In this document: in pieces, positions 1-12,470 of the stretch
Layout: every line of letters starts with the position of its first letter
Position numbering within the stretch: the stretch's first letter is position 1
NCBI RefSeq assembly: GCF_052857255.1
Contig: NC_135497.1
Coordinates: 185,019,097-185,083,096 of the forward strand
Length of the DNA: 64,000 nucleotides
From: Amblyomma americanum
Taxonomy: Eukaryota; Arthropoda; Arachnida; Ixodida; Ixodidae
Reading direction: 5' to 3'
The notes under the pieces: model-generated
The model's input: the letters and a program-made list of their open reading frames with translations, nothing else
Database searches by the model: none
Told to the model about the DNA's origin: nothing
Program-made: the position numbers and the translations under genes

Positions 1-430
1 TCGCGCAGCGCCGGCAGCCCGCGGTCACAGCGCCCCATGGACACAGTGCAGGCGCGCTCACCGAGTCATTACCGCGCACCTCAGCCCACGCGGCAGCAAG
101 ACGACGCTGTGCCGGCCGCAGTTCGGGACCGTGCTCGCGCGCCCCGGCGCTGCTCGATCAAAGCGTTGCGCTCCCCCTCCATCCCCTGTCGACCTCGTCC
201 TTCTCCGCGAGCCGGCAGAAATTGAATTGACGACGAGCGCGGATGCCCCGGCCATGGCAGCGAGAACCGAGCCACAACTGCCGCTCAGATTGCTCGCTGG
301 CGTGCCGCGTCCGCACTGGCCCGTAACCGACCGCTTACGGGCCTGCCTTTGTGCCCCTCGCTGGGCTGATGCCTCGCTCCGAGCGTGTGCTCGACCGGGA
401 GCTGCTGAGAGTTGGTATAATACCCCCTTC
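1..430. other. GC-rich, CpG-dense segment, no gene recognised
   Basis: The first 430 bases are clearly richer in G+C and CpG than the AT-leaning DNA that follows. Open frames exist on both strands, but the longest (from 131, plus) begins at GTG and resembles no family I know. GC-rich DNA is short of stop codons, so such frames are expected by chance. The segment could be a promoter-proximal CpG-rich region or the edge of a gene left of the window. Just beyond it, at 440-459, lies a perfect C-rich/G-rich stem with a GAAA loop. Confidence 0.35.
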
Positions 431-461
431 TGAGGATATCCCCCTCCGAAAAGGAGGGGGG

Positions 462-2300
462 GTCAAAGAATCACGCTTCCTAGCGCAGCTTGCCTTCGCC
501 TGGTAGCGCGTCACAGTGATCTATGATCCCAATTCGGTGCACCACTGCGATAGTAACACGGCCGGCAACTCTGGGCTTGGCTAGACTTTCGGTCACTGTC
601 GTGTAAGATTAGGACCTTGAGGCGGAACAACCGAGTGAAAAGAGTGAGAAGAAGGAACAGAAAGCCAAGGAGGTGAGCTAGAAGTTATTCTGTTTGGCTA
701 CCGTACACCGGAGAACCGAATGATCGAAGGATAAACAGCACAAGAAGCACGTAAAGCAGGGAGTATTGGAAACGTTCGGCATAGCCCCAGACTATCGCTC
801 AAGCCTGTAGACTTCAAGGAGCCCTTATCCAATAAAAATTACATCGAAAGAAGCCGCCTGCTCTGTATTCCCTCGCCAGTAGACTGACCGGGGAAATACA
901 ATACTGCGCCGTTCTTTAGTCGCCATTTAAAAATAAATAAAAAATGTTAGAAAGGGTTTTATTTCTAGACTAGTTTAATACAGTTAGTTGCGGGTGTTCC
1001 GCGAGCTAATGTTTTCATGAGATGTCCCTGCGTTGAAAATGCGACAAAATCAGCACTGAATCTATGGATTCCTTCATAAAATTTATTCTTCTAACCAAGT
1101 ATTCCGCATACCAGCGCGCCGGGCCTTATATCAAAGTACAGTGCCGACAAACAGCGCCTGTCTTCCTTCTTTCTTCTTTAATGCGTCATCTCTTGCGCTG
1201 CTTTCCGGAATACTAGATTTGCGCCACCGGCTAGCCCAAACCTTGTCCTAACTCAATCTCCGGACGCTGCCTGTCCCTCTGCAAACTAGTGGCGAGCGTA
1301 CGCATCACGGCAAAATATTTGCTTTGTTTTTTTTTAGTCTCCCATGGTGCTCGTTTTTACTCGCTCTGTATGTAAGGGAAATAAAAGTTTTTTTTGAACC
1401 AAAAATTGCAGAGATCCTATATATCGAAAAAAGAAAGCCTAGTTTCTACAAGGCTTTCGGTCGGGCTTTTCGCTCCCCGAGCTGATGCGCCTGCTTGAGC
1501 ATGACATTCACAGCACTTCCGAAACTTAGTGCTTTAATTTAAAGGGGCACGGAGGACCATTCTATCGAAGTATTGCTCTCAGTAAAAAATGATTCCCTGG
1601 ATTTCTCGGTGTGGTAACGTTTGTCCAGCAGTAAGATACGCATTTATGGTTAAAAATTTTGAATTTTAAAATTTTCTCCTCACTCGATTCAAACTTGTGA
1701 CGTCTACATCGAGAAGAACTGGTTGACACCGTTTTGAACTGAATGGCGTTGTGGCATGGCCTCTGGGATCCGCGACAGAAATTCAGTGTCGACGCATGCA
1801 GTTTACCTGCGAAATGGGCCAGTGACGGCAACACCTGTGTTTCTTTTCTTGGTCTTCTATAGCTTATGGAAGCTCTGTTTTCAGTGATTGGTTTTCCTTT
1901 CTCTCCTTAGAATGGCGTAGTCTACCGTTGCAGGCAAAATTCAATTTGTCCTCAGTGTAACCTTAAGCACGGGGACTGGAAGGACATTCTGGTTCGCCAG
2001 CCTGAGTCAGCGCTTGTAAGCTTCGTCGCCCTATGGTGTACATAACTGCCAGGAGCAGCACCGTGGGTCGTCGCCTTTTTACCTGCATTAGCGAAAAACT
2101 GCGAAGAAAATATCCTGTTTTCAGATTGAAATTGAAAAGCTCGATACGCGGCAGTCTGGTATGAGAATGAGAATGGGCAGGCTCTGTCGTGCCAAACCTT
2201 TAGGCTTACTGTGGAAGCCGGCAGCCCAGCAGGACTCAGGAGAAGCTCGTCCCCATATACGGGACTACGCAACTGTCAATAAAGTCGCCTTAAGCCTCAT
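462..2300. other. No gene or repeat recognised
   Basis: Balanced to AT-rich sequence with frequent stops in all frames. I see no domain, tRNA-like box, SINE body or terminal repeat. Confidence 0.4.
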
Positions 2301-2307
2301 TTACGTT

Positions 2308-2790
2308 TTAAAGCGATAGCGTAAAGGCTCCCGATCAGCGCAAAAGGCAGCGTCGGTGTTGTGTCGAGAAACACACGTCATATCCTTTTTGCCTGAAGTG
2401 GCATAGCGACGCTGGCATGCTGCGGCCACCGGAAAACCGCCGTGATGTGATGCACACTGCTGTCCCAACAGATGGCGTGAGAGCACGATAAAGTTTTCTC
2501 AGTGCGGAATTTGCGTCCTGGCGGAACGCTCCATTATGGCCATGTGATTGTGTGTGCAGTGCACTGAGTACTAATCTATGTGTGTGTATGTAGAAACAAC
2601 ATTATACGCGTAAACTAGAGTGTGGAGGAACTAAGGTAAGCGTGTGGAAACTGTTTTGTGATAATTGTGATAAATGTGTAATTGTGTACAATGAACAGTG
2701 ACTGTGTGTGAGAGAAATTGCTGCTGAGGGGAGCCATTAACGCTATCGCTTCATACCCTTAAAGGCGGGGCTTAAGTGTACCCCTAATTT
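2308..2790 (+). repeat. Interspersed repeat family R1, copy A
   Basis: The left end reads AAGCGATAGCGTAAAGG. The right end reads TAACGCTATCGC followed by CCTTAAAGGCGGGGCTTAAG. Both ends recur in the same order at 20589-20985, and the right end alone recurs inverted at 42430-42483. The termini are roughly inverted to each other (GCGATAGCGT against ACGCTATCGC), which suggests a short foldback or MITE-like element. The interior shows no coding potential. Family identity is unknown to me; the repeat relation is seen directly. Confidence 0.55.
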
Positions 2791-3559
2791 TCAACTGATT
2801 TCCATTCGTTCACCTCAACGAACAACCTCCACATTTTCAGGGAAAGAAATTTCTTTGTAAGCATATGAGGCCGAACCTGTAGGAGACACAGGCTATACGA
2901 CGCGGAAAACGGATTAAGAATCTGACGCCATAAACAGCCCTACAGACCACTCGGCCAGTAAGAAGAAAAGTTTGTGGCAGTGCCCCAAGAACGAATATAT
3001 GGCACAAAAAAGCGCTGCAGTCAGTTCCATAAGAATGGCCGATTATTTATTGCAGTCCCTTCGACTGTACTGTGAAGCTCAAGACTTTAAATGATGACAA
3101 CACTCTGGCAATGCTCGCCAATCATCGCAATGGTAATTGTTCACATTGAGCACGGATTATGAATGACGTATATTTTGCTGCGTGGTACCCAACGTTAATA
3201 ACAGCTGGACATAACTGTGAAATGCATAAAACGAAGAACGTAAAACGATAGTCACACTTCTCCATTGTGTTATTATAATAGCATCCACAAACAAGAATGA
3301 AACACGTGAGTATACTGGCCCGCATTCGGCAATGATCGCAAGGAACACATCAGAACAGAAAGACTTGCATAAGCAGAAATACGTTTTTTCCCATAAGGTT
3401 CAACTTCCTTACTTAGATCCCGCAGCGAATGAGTGCTATGGGTGGCGAAAATTTCCAGCCTAGTTTACCCAGGAATAGTGGGAGTGGTACCGCACCCGGC
3501 GATACAGTGATCGCTGTCGCTTGCTTTCAGCTGCCGCGAGAGAATTAGCGTAGAAGTTT
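2791..3559. other. No gene or repeat recognised
   Basis: Unique-looking AT-rich sequence. Short open frames only, with no recognisable motif. Confidence 0.4.
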
Positions 3560-4560
3560 CGTCAAGGGAAGCGCGCGGTCCTGCCTCTGTCAGAGGCGCG
3601 TTGGCTTGGAAACCAATTGCAACATATCATAGGCGCTGGCTTGACTCTTTATTGTTGTTCCCTGGCATGGCCAGGGTTGACAGCTTTGAAACTAGCCGCC
3701 CGTCCACCGCGCCCGCGCGCGAGGAACAACGGCGCCAGGATCAGGATTCCGACGGCAGAAGCGGGTGCCCCGGCGGCTGTTCCTGACCTTCGTGCAATCA
3801 CTGCCTTCGCGAGCCGTCGCGGGGGAGCGGGTGACACTTGGGCCGTCGGCGGCCGCCGGCGGCTGTCAAGAGGCGGCCCCGTGAAATCGGCCGCAGCACG
3901 CCGAGATCCCCGGCGGCCCGCTTAGGGCAGCGGGTCACGCGGTCGCGTCAGCGCTCGCTGGGAGAGAGCAGTGAGCAAACACGAAGACGCGCTCAGATTA
4001 GCCGACGCGCGCCGAATAAACAAGAGGGGGTCCCGGAAGGAAGACGTGAGGGCGCCCGAGGACCTCCGCCGTATCGCCCGAGCACGTTTCAGCTAAATTA
4101 GGGCTAGCCGATTCTTGTCCGGCGACGGGACAGACGGGCCGCTACTTCGCGGCCGGATGACGACAGAGGCCGCCGGAGAGACAACATGATCGACGAAGAG
4201 GAAAGCAATAAATGGGCGTCGCCACCGGACTCCGCGGCGCGCGCGCACCGCCGATTGCTCTTTAGATAATTGGCGCGTGTTCTCCGGAGCAAACGGGAGC
4301 ACCGCGGGTCAGCGGCGGCCGACGCAGACTGCGCTCCGGCCGATCGGCGTGTCGATCTGCGCGCACTCGATTAGCGACAGTAAAAGGGGGCAAGCGCAAT
4401 GCCCGCACCAACGTGGAATCACCCGAAGAGCCCCGGGGTCTCCGCGATACGCGCAGTTCGCCGTGGCGACGCTGCTTCGACCGGGCCGCTTTCTGCGTGT
4501 GTCGCGTTGAGCCTTGAGCGCCCCAAATATCCAAACCCCCTAGTGCACGCTCATTGGATT
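3560..4560. other. GC-rich CpG island-like segment with AT-core motifs
   Basis: About 1 kb of strongly GC- and CpG-rich DNA set in AT-rich surroundings. Isolated homeodomain-type AT cores sit inside it, for example GCTAAATTAGGG near 4092, AATAAATGG near 4207 and AGATAATTGG near 4264. Open frames of 60-100 codons occur on both strands, as expected at this composition, and none shows a domain. It may be a promoter, enhancer or 5' untranslated exon. That reading rests only on composition and motif content. Confidence 0.35.
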
Positions 4561-7500
4561 AGTACTGAAGACGTAATTTTGCATTTAGGCTAGCCCCGCG
4601 GGAAGCAATGAACCGGCTAGGATAGAGCCGTCTTCCGAACTTTTGATGAGTTCGATGTAAAGTACCTAGGCCCCTTTATTTTGAACTGCTTAAATGAAAA
4701 TAAACGCTTTGCGCATCACCTTTTTAAGTGATCATGTTTTATAGTGCCCAGCAATACCATGGATTTTATTATACAAGCAAAATGTGATAAGCAATGAAGT
4801 ACCACGAGTGGTCATGATGAGGTCACACAAATGTGTGTCAATATAATCGAGTTATTTCCTCTCGCCACCAACTTAAGTGCCGCCTTACGCCTGCCATCGA
4901 CGTAGACAAAGAACTTATTTTTCTCTTTTAAAGTATCTGCGCTCCACAGATATACGAACTGTGGGCTAGTAAACAGCGTTGGGATGCTTGAAGTTCGTTT
5001 TTTTTTTTTCAAACGATATGGACAGACACGTCGGCTTCATCTCGCGTCAGCCCGAGAAAACTCACACATAATTATGGTGTGTGTTCGTTCCAGACTAATT
5101 TATTTTTGCTTTTCCGTAATTTTCCCGATAGCTCTCACGTCGCTCGTTGGGTGAACGTATGCTCGTATCACGATGCACTCTTCAATACTGGTGTAGCATA
5201 TTTCATTTATTTTATGAATTCAATTCAATATCATGCCTGGCGTCCGACGAAAACCATCAAATGAACTTTATTGTACGATAGCCGCAATTATGCTTCATAG
5301 CAGCCGGCCTCTGCATGCAACGAAATTTCGCCCGCACTATAAACGGTCATTGCACGGTGATATTACTGATGCCATTACTTGTTTCTATACTCAGTGGTGT
5401 TGTAATGCTATATAATATATGTATTAGCCTTACTTCCGACATTTCAAATCCGTGAATGTTCATACATTTCGGCTGCGATGCATGTCTTTCTGCCAATATT
5501 TGGATTTTGAGCACCAAAACAACCTCAGCGATTGCTTTGAACCTTGCTGCGATCTCTTCTTCAGTGTCCACATCTTAAATTGCAACCCTTGTACATAATT
5601 TAAACCAAACGGTGCGCTTCATTCGAAACCAGGCGGTATCGCTTGAAAACCCGCGACTATTACTTATGGAATCTTACGTGGGCATTGTAAATAAAGTTGA
5701 CAGAGATGAAGCGGAGGCTTCAGTTATGGTCTAAAATAGCGCGCTTCTTCTCCTCACTCGCTGGAACACCGTACAAACGTATCGCGGTTCTCATGCATAC
5801 ACTGGACCAGTTATGCGTTACACAACGTTTAGGGGGCTTCTGAGCGTGCCTCAGTGATATGTGGAACCGGTTTAGGCGCTTCACCTGTCAGCGAAAAGAA
5901 TAAAAAGGAAAGCGCAAGGATATTGTGCACGGAAGAAACGCCAGAAGTTCACCGCGCCCCTCAGACGTCAAACCCAGCGCGCGGCAATATTTTCCAAGAA
6001 GCTCCGCTTCGGCGTGTCTCTGACGCGCTGGCGCGAAAGGAACCAATAAAAGATGCAAGTGGGCGCCTCTGTCCTGCGGTCATTTGTCTTGGTCAAAATG
6101 ATGGAAGTGCCGCGATTAAAGCATCGCGTAGCGTCAGAGGGGGAGAAGAAGCGAGATTGTTTTCTGTCATCCTCCAGATCGTCTACTCACACCGGCAAGA
6201 CCAAGTCCCGCATAGAACTCGAAATAACATGAAAAGCCAAAATTTTTGGAAAGTTCAAGGGCGCTCGAAGCGCGTTTCATTAAAAGAAAAGTAAAATGTC
6301 CTGTATCCAGATACGTGTGGGCGCCATGCAGCCACTTTAAATCAAAGCATCCCAGCGACTCAGCAGAACGCTTGCATAAGCAGAGCTTCGGATTCCCCCG
6401 TTTATGAAACTTGAGCCATTGGCATTTCTGAGATGAGTGTCAGAAGCCGCGCAACGATATGAGATGGGGAGTAGTAGGAATGCATATCTGATGATAAGTA
6501 AAAAACACAAACAAGAAAGCTTAACCTGTTGCTGGCTGGAGATTCCAGCCCGTCTGAAACCTCAGCTTGCCGTTACAGAAAAAAATTGCACATAAAGTTC
6601 AGGGCGTGAACGAATGCGTACTTAATAAGAGATGCGAGCTGAGGCTTAGATACAGTGTGCTGCTCGGAGAACTGTTTCTTGGCAGCGGGAAGAGTGATGC
6701 TGCTCCGTTCGAACAGGCAACCGCACACAATCACCGTACCACCCGTTCTTTTTTTTTTTTGACTGAAACTGATTGTTTAAAGCAATCAGACTCTATCTGG
6801 TCCGTGCATGATTGTGAGTGCTTATACCTGCAGTGAACGGACGAAATAAAGTGAAATATTTCTGCCTTCAGTGTGCGTCTATGCTGAAGCGTTAGCTTTT
6901 GATGCGGAGGTTCCCGGGCATAGCGCGCTCGTCGTCGTCGCCATCCAAAAGCATCTGTGCATCCGAGAGTGACCACCAGGAGGGGAAGGGCGGCAAGCAG
7001 CAGGCGAGATACAGGGTTGGTCCCGCACGGCCTGCATCTCTTGGTGCGCAATGCGTGCCTGCTAGCGCTGACTTTACGCATCGTCAGCCGTGTAATCGCC
7101 ATTAGGCCTAAATTTTAGTTACTGCATGTGAGTGACTTTACTGGTTTTCAAGCGATACATACAAAAGGCACAACGGGAGTAAAAAGCCGCGATAAAGTGG
7201 GTGCACAGAGCTAACAGAGCTCAGTGGTTCAAGCATTACTACGGAAACAAAGATTAATTTCATGTCCGCTGCTTACAGATGGGACAATTTAAAACCAATA
7301 AAATTACTGCGACCACCAAGAAGGAAGTAAAGTGGAAGGTTACAGTCGTGTCACATACAAAAGAAATGTATATGTATATATGTCTTGGCAAACTATTCCG
7401 AGGAACATCGGAGCCCCTTACCGATATCGCAGGCCCTAAGGGCCTGCAAATTAATAAATAATAGGCAAATTAATAAATAAACACGGATTAAAGTATAGAC

Positions 7501-8539
7501 CAGGGCCTCAAAGTTGACACATAAAGTTAAGAAAGCGAGAGACGGCTTCCGTGGCGTGATACGATCACGTTGTTTTTTTCTTTCGAGCTTCGACCAGCCG
7601 GCCTGTATTCGTGTTCTTCCATTGACCCCTAATTTTAACAAGAAAGTAGCGAGGCACTTCTTAGAACTCATTTGTATTCAGAGACAGTGGCCTGATCCTG
7701 CCTTTTTTTCTTCTTTTTCGGCACTACAGCTAAAACGTCCACGTAAGTTTAGCGCAAATAAGAAAATGAGGTATTTGTCAGGTCAGAACAAATTTACGTG
7801 CGGCCCGTATGTGGAGAGCATTCCCACTACAGACAAGGAGAGAGAAACAGGGAGGGGTCAACAGTGTCACGAGAAGTGTTACTGCAGGCTCGATGAGTGG
7901 CCCGCTAAGACTCGTTGGAGTTCGTAGGAAATCTGCTACAGACGCGGATGGCACCGAGCGATGGCAGCACCCATCCACCCGGCCAAGATTCAAGTCGGCC
8001 ACAGTGTTTGCCAGCCATGCCTGGCTATATTTATTTTAAAACCTGCAGCTCCGCTGCCAAAACGCAACAGCACTTCTCTTTTGCCGTCTGCGGCAACAGA
8101 CAGTGCTCCGAATTGGCGGTCGCTCTCATGGCAGTCTGCGACAGTTGCAACGGCAGACCAATAAAGGACTAACCACTTTCCGCCTTCATTCATTTCGAGG
8201 TGCGCAGTGACGAAGCATGGTTAGCGCATATATGTAAGGAATACTTGAACAACAAGCTTCACAGTAGCGGACACCAATCACGGCCCGACTACACATTCGG
8301 TGAACAAAGGCCCGACCGGGCACGAGGCAGCGACCGCGATCTGTCAATCAGTGCCTAGAGGCACTTTTTTACCGGCCGTCAGTCAGCGCTGATTACACAG
8401 CTTATTCCCTACCGAAAGCCCCTCTGTACCCTGAGCGCCGGACAATCCCGTGGAGAAAAAAACAAGAAAAAAACGAAAGGCTGCCATAAAATGTAGGCGT
8501 GTTAACGTCAGTCACTGTGAAGCTCTTGACCTCATTACC
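4561..8539. other. No gene recognised
   Basis: About 4 kb of mixed composition. The longest frame (5854-6294, plus) starts at GTG, has no hydrophobic core, cysteine pattern or domain I can name, and is best treated as chance. I found no SINE body or terminal inverted repeat here. Confidence 0.4.
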
Positions 8540-8890
8540 GTGTGCTTGTTGGTTTAGGCGGCACCCGCAGCTCCGTTGCAGCTGTCCGCGCCGTGCCAAA
8601 TAGCGCCGGCGCGCGACATCCGCAGGAAGACGGTGACACAGCGGGCCCGTGGCGCGTCAGGGCGCGTGCCCATACATGCACGCTGTCTCGCCGCCCGTGA
8701 CTCGCGCCTTAATTAATGCAGTGAGCCCGCTGCGAACCGTGTGCAAAAAACTGAGAAGTCACGGTTGCGGCAATAATTAATTTGCCGCGGCCGCCGGTTG
8801 CGAAATATACTTCCACTGCGCAGGGGGCGGTCGCCAGACGATGCCGTGGCGACCCTGGTTCGCCGTGATGTCCCGTTACCGCAAATAGCG
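8540..8890. other. GC-rich segment with TTAATTAA and AATTAATT cores
   Basis: GC-rich DNA carries CTTAATTAATGCAG (near 8708) and CAATAATTAATTTGCC (near 8771) between CpG-dense blocks. Such palindromic TAATTA cores in GC-rich DNA resemble arthropod homeodomain-bound enhancers. There is no coding evidence. Confidence 0.3.
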
Positions 8891-9591
8891 TGCCTCATCT
8901 GGCTTCATGCGGGCGGCATAACGCCCTTTCCGCTCTAATGGAGGAAACCAAACAGGTGATATGGCGAACGAAGGCACGAATATGGTCTCTCGAGAACGCA
9001 GTAAAAGAAAGGCTTCCCATGCAAGGACTGCTTTTAAACCGCTTTGTAAAGGCGTCGTTAAGCGTATGCACCGAACGTAACGAACTATGCAATACTGAAA
9101 GAAGACATCTAGATGTCGCGGAGGGCCTATCCCCTCGGAGACTGGGACGGGGAAACTTTGAGGTTTGAGGTTAACGATATATGCATTATTCGGCACACAT
9201 TTCGAAATAGAAAATACGAAACGTTTTCAGAAAATTTCGCGATGCCAAGTTGCGTATACTTCTAGTGAAGGGCAGGAGTATGTTTGTACACGTCACCTGG
9301 TCCAGCTTTTCCAGTTTGTCCGCCTAAGTCGACCGCGTGCAAAGATCCCAACAGACGCCATAGCGCCCCCATCAAATAGCCTAGCTTATGAAAACAATAT
9401 TTGCGAATAATTCTACCATTCGTTCTAGTGCTACTTCCATAGAGCACAAAAGTCGTCATTGCTAGTTTTCCGCCTTCTTACTTGGCTGATCGTGGCGAAA
9501 TTAATGCACAGCTCAAGTTTGCACAATGTGAGGTTGTGAACAACTGGCGAACAACCTTTCTCGCAGTAGAAATATTACTGCAACAAAATAA
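8891..9591. other. No gene or repeat recognised
   Basis: Overlapping short frames on both strands, none with a recognisable motif. Confidence 0.35.
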
Positions 9592-9810
9592 CTGGCGTGG
9601 TGGCTTAGTGGCTAAGGCGATCGGCTGCTCTGCACGAAGCCACGCGGTCTAATCGCGACCCCGGCGGCCGCATTTTGATGGATGCGAAAGGCGGAAATGC
9701 CGCCGCACTGTGCGCAGTCAACGCATGTTAAAGATCCCCAGGTGACTGAAACTGACCCTCCACTACAGCCCTCCTCATAGCCCACGTGCAGCTTCGGGAC
9801 GCTGACGGGG
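9592..9810 (+). mobile_element. Ruka-like tRNA-derived SINE, diverged copy
   Basis: A tRNA-like head has an A-box-like GTGGCTTAGTGGCTAAGGCG followed by a degraded B box (GGTCTAATCGC) and a CCCGGCGGCCGC block. The conserved body follows (TTTTGATGGATGCGAAA, then CATGTTAAAGATCCCCAGGTG) and ends near GGGACGCTGACG. Many differences from the copy at 59.8 kb suggest an old insertion. Pol III would transcribe such elements and LINE proteins would mobilise them. Confidence 0.75.
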
Positions 9811-10303
9811 GACGCGGGCTGAAAGGCGAAAAGTTCAACCACTCGTTCAGTTTGTATAAAGTACCCTGGTTTCATGTGTATTCATATCATCACTATGCGA
9901 CCTCATTTTAATGCCACGAGCCGACAACTTGTCTACGGTAGCGCACTTCTCCGCGGGCTGAGCTATCACAATATCTTAGCATTAACGCAAAAATGACGAA
10001 ACGAAAAACACACCGACGGAAAAAATTGTTCACAATAATAGCAAAGCTAGCTACCTTGCCATTAACAGCGAACTCTGCTAATTTCTTTATGCTTTTTTAC
10101 CACTTGAACGCCCCGCATACAATCTAAGTGGCACATTTTCGAAAATAAAACCTCCGAGTTAATCACCCAGTACGTCCCCTTTAGAAGCGTATAGAGTGGT
10201 AATAAAGCACCTAGGTATAATAAATACCTAAATTGATTATCTAACAACAAAAAAACGCTTATTCGGAAGAGATAAACATTTTCCAAAACTGACACTTTGG
10301 CTA
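9811..10303. other. No gene or repeat recognised
   Basis: AT-rich spacer between two SINE copies, with no motif seen. Confidence 0.35.
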
Positions 10304-10552
10304 CCGGGTTCGAACCCGACCGCGGCGGCTGCGTTTTTATGGAGGCAAAACGCTAAGGCGCCCGTGTGCTGTGCGATGTCAGTGCACGTTAAGGATCCCC
10401 AGGTGGTCGAAATTATTCCGGAGCCCTCCCCTACGGCACCTCTTCTTCCTTTCTTCTTTCACTCCCTCCTTTATCCCTTCCCTTACGGCGTGGTTCAGGT
10501 GTCCAACGATATATGAGACAGATACTGCGCCATTTCCTTTCCCCCAAAACCA
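10304..10552 (+). mobile_element. Ruka-related SINE, 5'-truncated, (TTA)n-tailed subtype
   Basis: The copy begins at the B box (GGGTTCGAACCCGACC), lacks the A-box half, and keeps the body (CAGTGCACGTTAAGGATCCCC, GGTGGTCGAAATTATTCCGG). After the body it carries a pyrimidine-rich section and ACAGATACTGCGCCATTTCC instead of the CATAGCCTGAGTCGC end of other copies. It runs straight into the (TTA)n array. The same alternative 3' part is present at 63.04-63.3 kb, so this is a subfamily rather than random decay. Confidence 0.75.
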
Positions 10553-10668
<116 letters not shown>

Positions 10669-10669
10669 C

Positions 10670-11493
10670 AATTTGGCTACCGTACAAAAAAGCTGCAAAA
10701 TTATATTTTAGTACTTTAAGGACAGCTAAGTCTTCATTCTTCAAAACTACCCTTCCCTTATCGTTAAAGTTATCCGAAGCGATTTTGGGACATGATACGA
10801 GGGAATAATTTTAATAAGAACGTGATATCGCTACTCACACGCTCTGAGGATTCAGTATCTGCCCAGCTTTGCTCTACTATCATTCTATGGATCCGATCGC
10901 GTTCGTCTGAACGGGTATCAAAACCAAACAAAAAAATAAAACCTAAATTATCATCTGGGATAAAAGAAACTAAATTCTTACAATATACAATGAAATACTC
11001 TTCAACCTAACTGAAAAGCTTTTTTTTTTTTTTGCAATCAGATTATTCTGGCGCCATACCTCATCATTGGAAAAGCCGGTAAAGTATAGTCCCCACTCAC
11101 AAATCTGGTCCGACACATGATTCACATAACTACAGGCACATATCTCTAGCATCGGTACCACGAAAAATCATGAAAAATGTTACACACGATTCTAGTTTAG
11201 TTTTCTGAAACTATCAACCTCTTCACGCTACACAGCATAGATTCCGTAAAATATTCTGTTGTGACGCTCAGCTCAGCTTCTTGACTACTGATCTGCATGC
11301 CTGTTTGGACTGATTTTAAGGCGAAAGCCTTACTAGCCCCAATCGGCAAAATTCCGTCGGCGACAGTCGTCGTTGAGCCCGAGAGATAGTCTCAAAAAGT
11401 GGGTGTCGCAACCAGCGTCGTCTATCCACCTAAGCGGCGAGTGCTGCGGCGGCATGCAACAGTTTTCATTTGGCAGTTTCTTGACCTCAGTTC
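10670..11493. other. No gene or repeat recognised
   Basis: AT-rich sequence with short homopolymers (A/T runs near 11021). No element ends or domains seen. Confidence 0.35.
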
Positions 11494-12080
11494 AGGAGCC
11501 GCATTCTATAAACTGTCTACTTTCCGTTGTTCATTTCGAGTCCATTCGGTCCTCTCTCACTGGTCCCTTAGATATTACCCGGGACTTTCAAGCGTCTGTG
11601 GCAAGCGACCCGGTCATTGGGCGGTTGGAGACCGGACCTTAACATTGGCTGAAATTGTATGCAATATGCAGCCAATGGCGAGTTCCGGTCGCCAACCACC
11701 CAATGGCAGTGTCGCTTGCCACATACGCTTTGGCTTGGTTTTGGTTTTAGGGGGTTTAACGTCCCAAAGCGACTGAGGCGATGAGGGACGCCGTAGTGGA
11801 GGCCTCCGGATAATTTCGACCACCTGGGGTTCTTTAACGCGCACTGACATCGCACAGTACATGGACCTCTAGAATTTCGCCTCCATCGAAATGCGACTGC
11901 CGCGTCCAGGATCGAACCCGCGTCTTTCCGATGAGCAGCTGAGTACCATAACCACTAAGCCACCGCGGCGGCCCCACAGAAGCTTTAAAGCCGCGGGTAT
12001 ATCGCAATGACCACTGACAGCGGACCGAATAGACGTGAAATGTACAACGGAAAATGAAAATCTTATAGAATATGGCCCCA
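11494..12080. mobile_element. Foldback element with ~160-bp inverted arms, interrupted by a SINE
   Basis: The left arm runs from about 11494 to 11652. Its reverse complement is found in two pieces, 11669-11731 and about 11974-12080, separated only by the minus-strand SINE at 11732-11973. The outer ends read GCCGCATTCTATAA on the left and, inverted, GCCATATTCTATAA on the right. The inner arms match at roughly 83 percent over 60 bases by eye, with a loop of about 16 bases. Removing the SINE and one copy of its target duplication leaves an element of about 330 bp. No coding capacity is seen; it is probably a non-autonomous DNA element (MITE/foldback). Confidence 0.7.
11732..11973 (-). mobile_element. 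Ruka-like SINE, full length, inserted in foldback arm
   Basis: Read on the minus strand it has the GGCCGCCGCGGTGG head, an A-box-like TGGTTATGG region, the B box GGGTTCGATCC, the conserved body, the end (CCTCAGTCGCTTTGGGACG) and a tail of AAACC/AACCAA units. It is flanked by CCACATACGCTTT (11719-11731) and CCACAGAAGCTTT (11974-11986), a degraded target duplication. It therefore inserted after the foldback element was in place. Confidence 0.85.
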
Positions 12081-12440
12081 GGTTTCCTTTACAAGGTACA
12101 CAGCGTTTGGTAGTTGTCGCACATTACCGGCCCTTTCATTCACGCTTAGCGCCTGCAGAAGAACATGCAGGTTGACTTCGTTTCGGTCATTCAGACATCT
12201 TATTAATAGGTTTACTGCTTGCGTCGACTACTTTGGATACATTCACCGCTCGCGAGAAACTATTCCCGACAATGCGTGCGATGCAACCGCCACATAAAGA
12301 GCAGCAATGCCTCCGGATGCAAAACTCAGTTTAGGCTTCGGTCCGATTGCTTTTCTTTGCTTTTACGCAAATTGTTTTACCCAAAATACTATAGCGAAGA
12401 AATTCTCTCCTAATAGGGTAGCAGGCTTTAATTTTTATTT

Positions 12441-12470
12441 ATGAGGGTTTAACGGCCCAAAGCGACTCAG
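12441..12470 (-). mobile_element. SINE 3'-end fragment
   Basis: GGGTTTAACGGCCCAAAGCG followed by ACTCAG matches, inverted, the last ~30 bases of the Ruka-like body (CTGAGTCGCTTTGGGACGTTAAACCC). The rest is absent, so this is either a very 5'-truncated insertion or a remnant. Confidence 0.6.

Noticed and set aside
5854..6294. 146-codon frame
   Set aside because: It starts at GTG and has no domain, leader or composition suggesting a gene.
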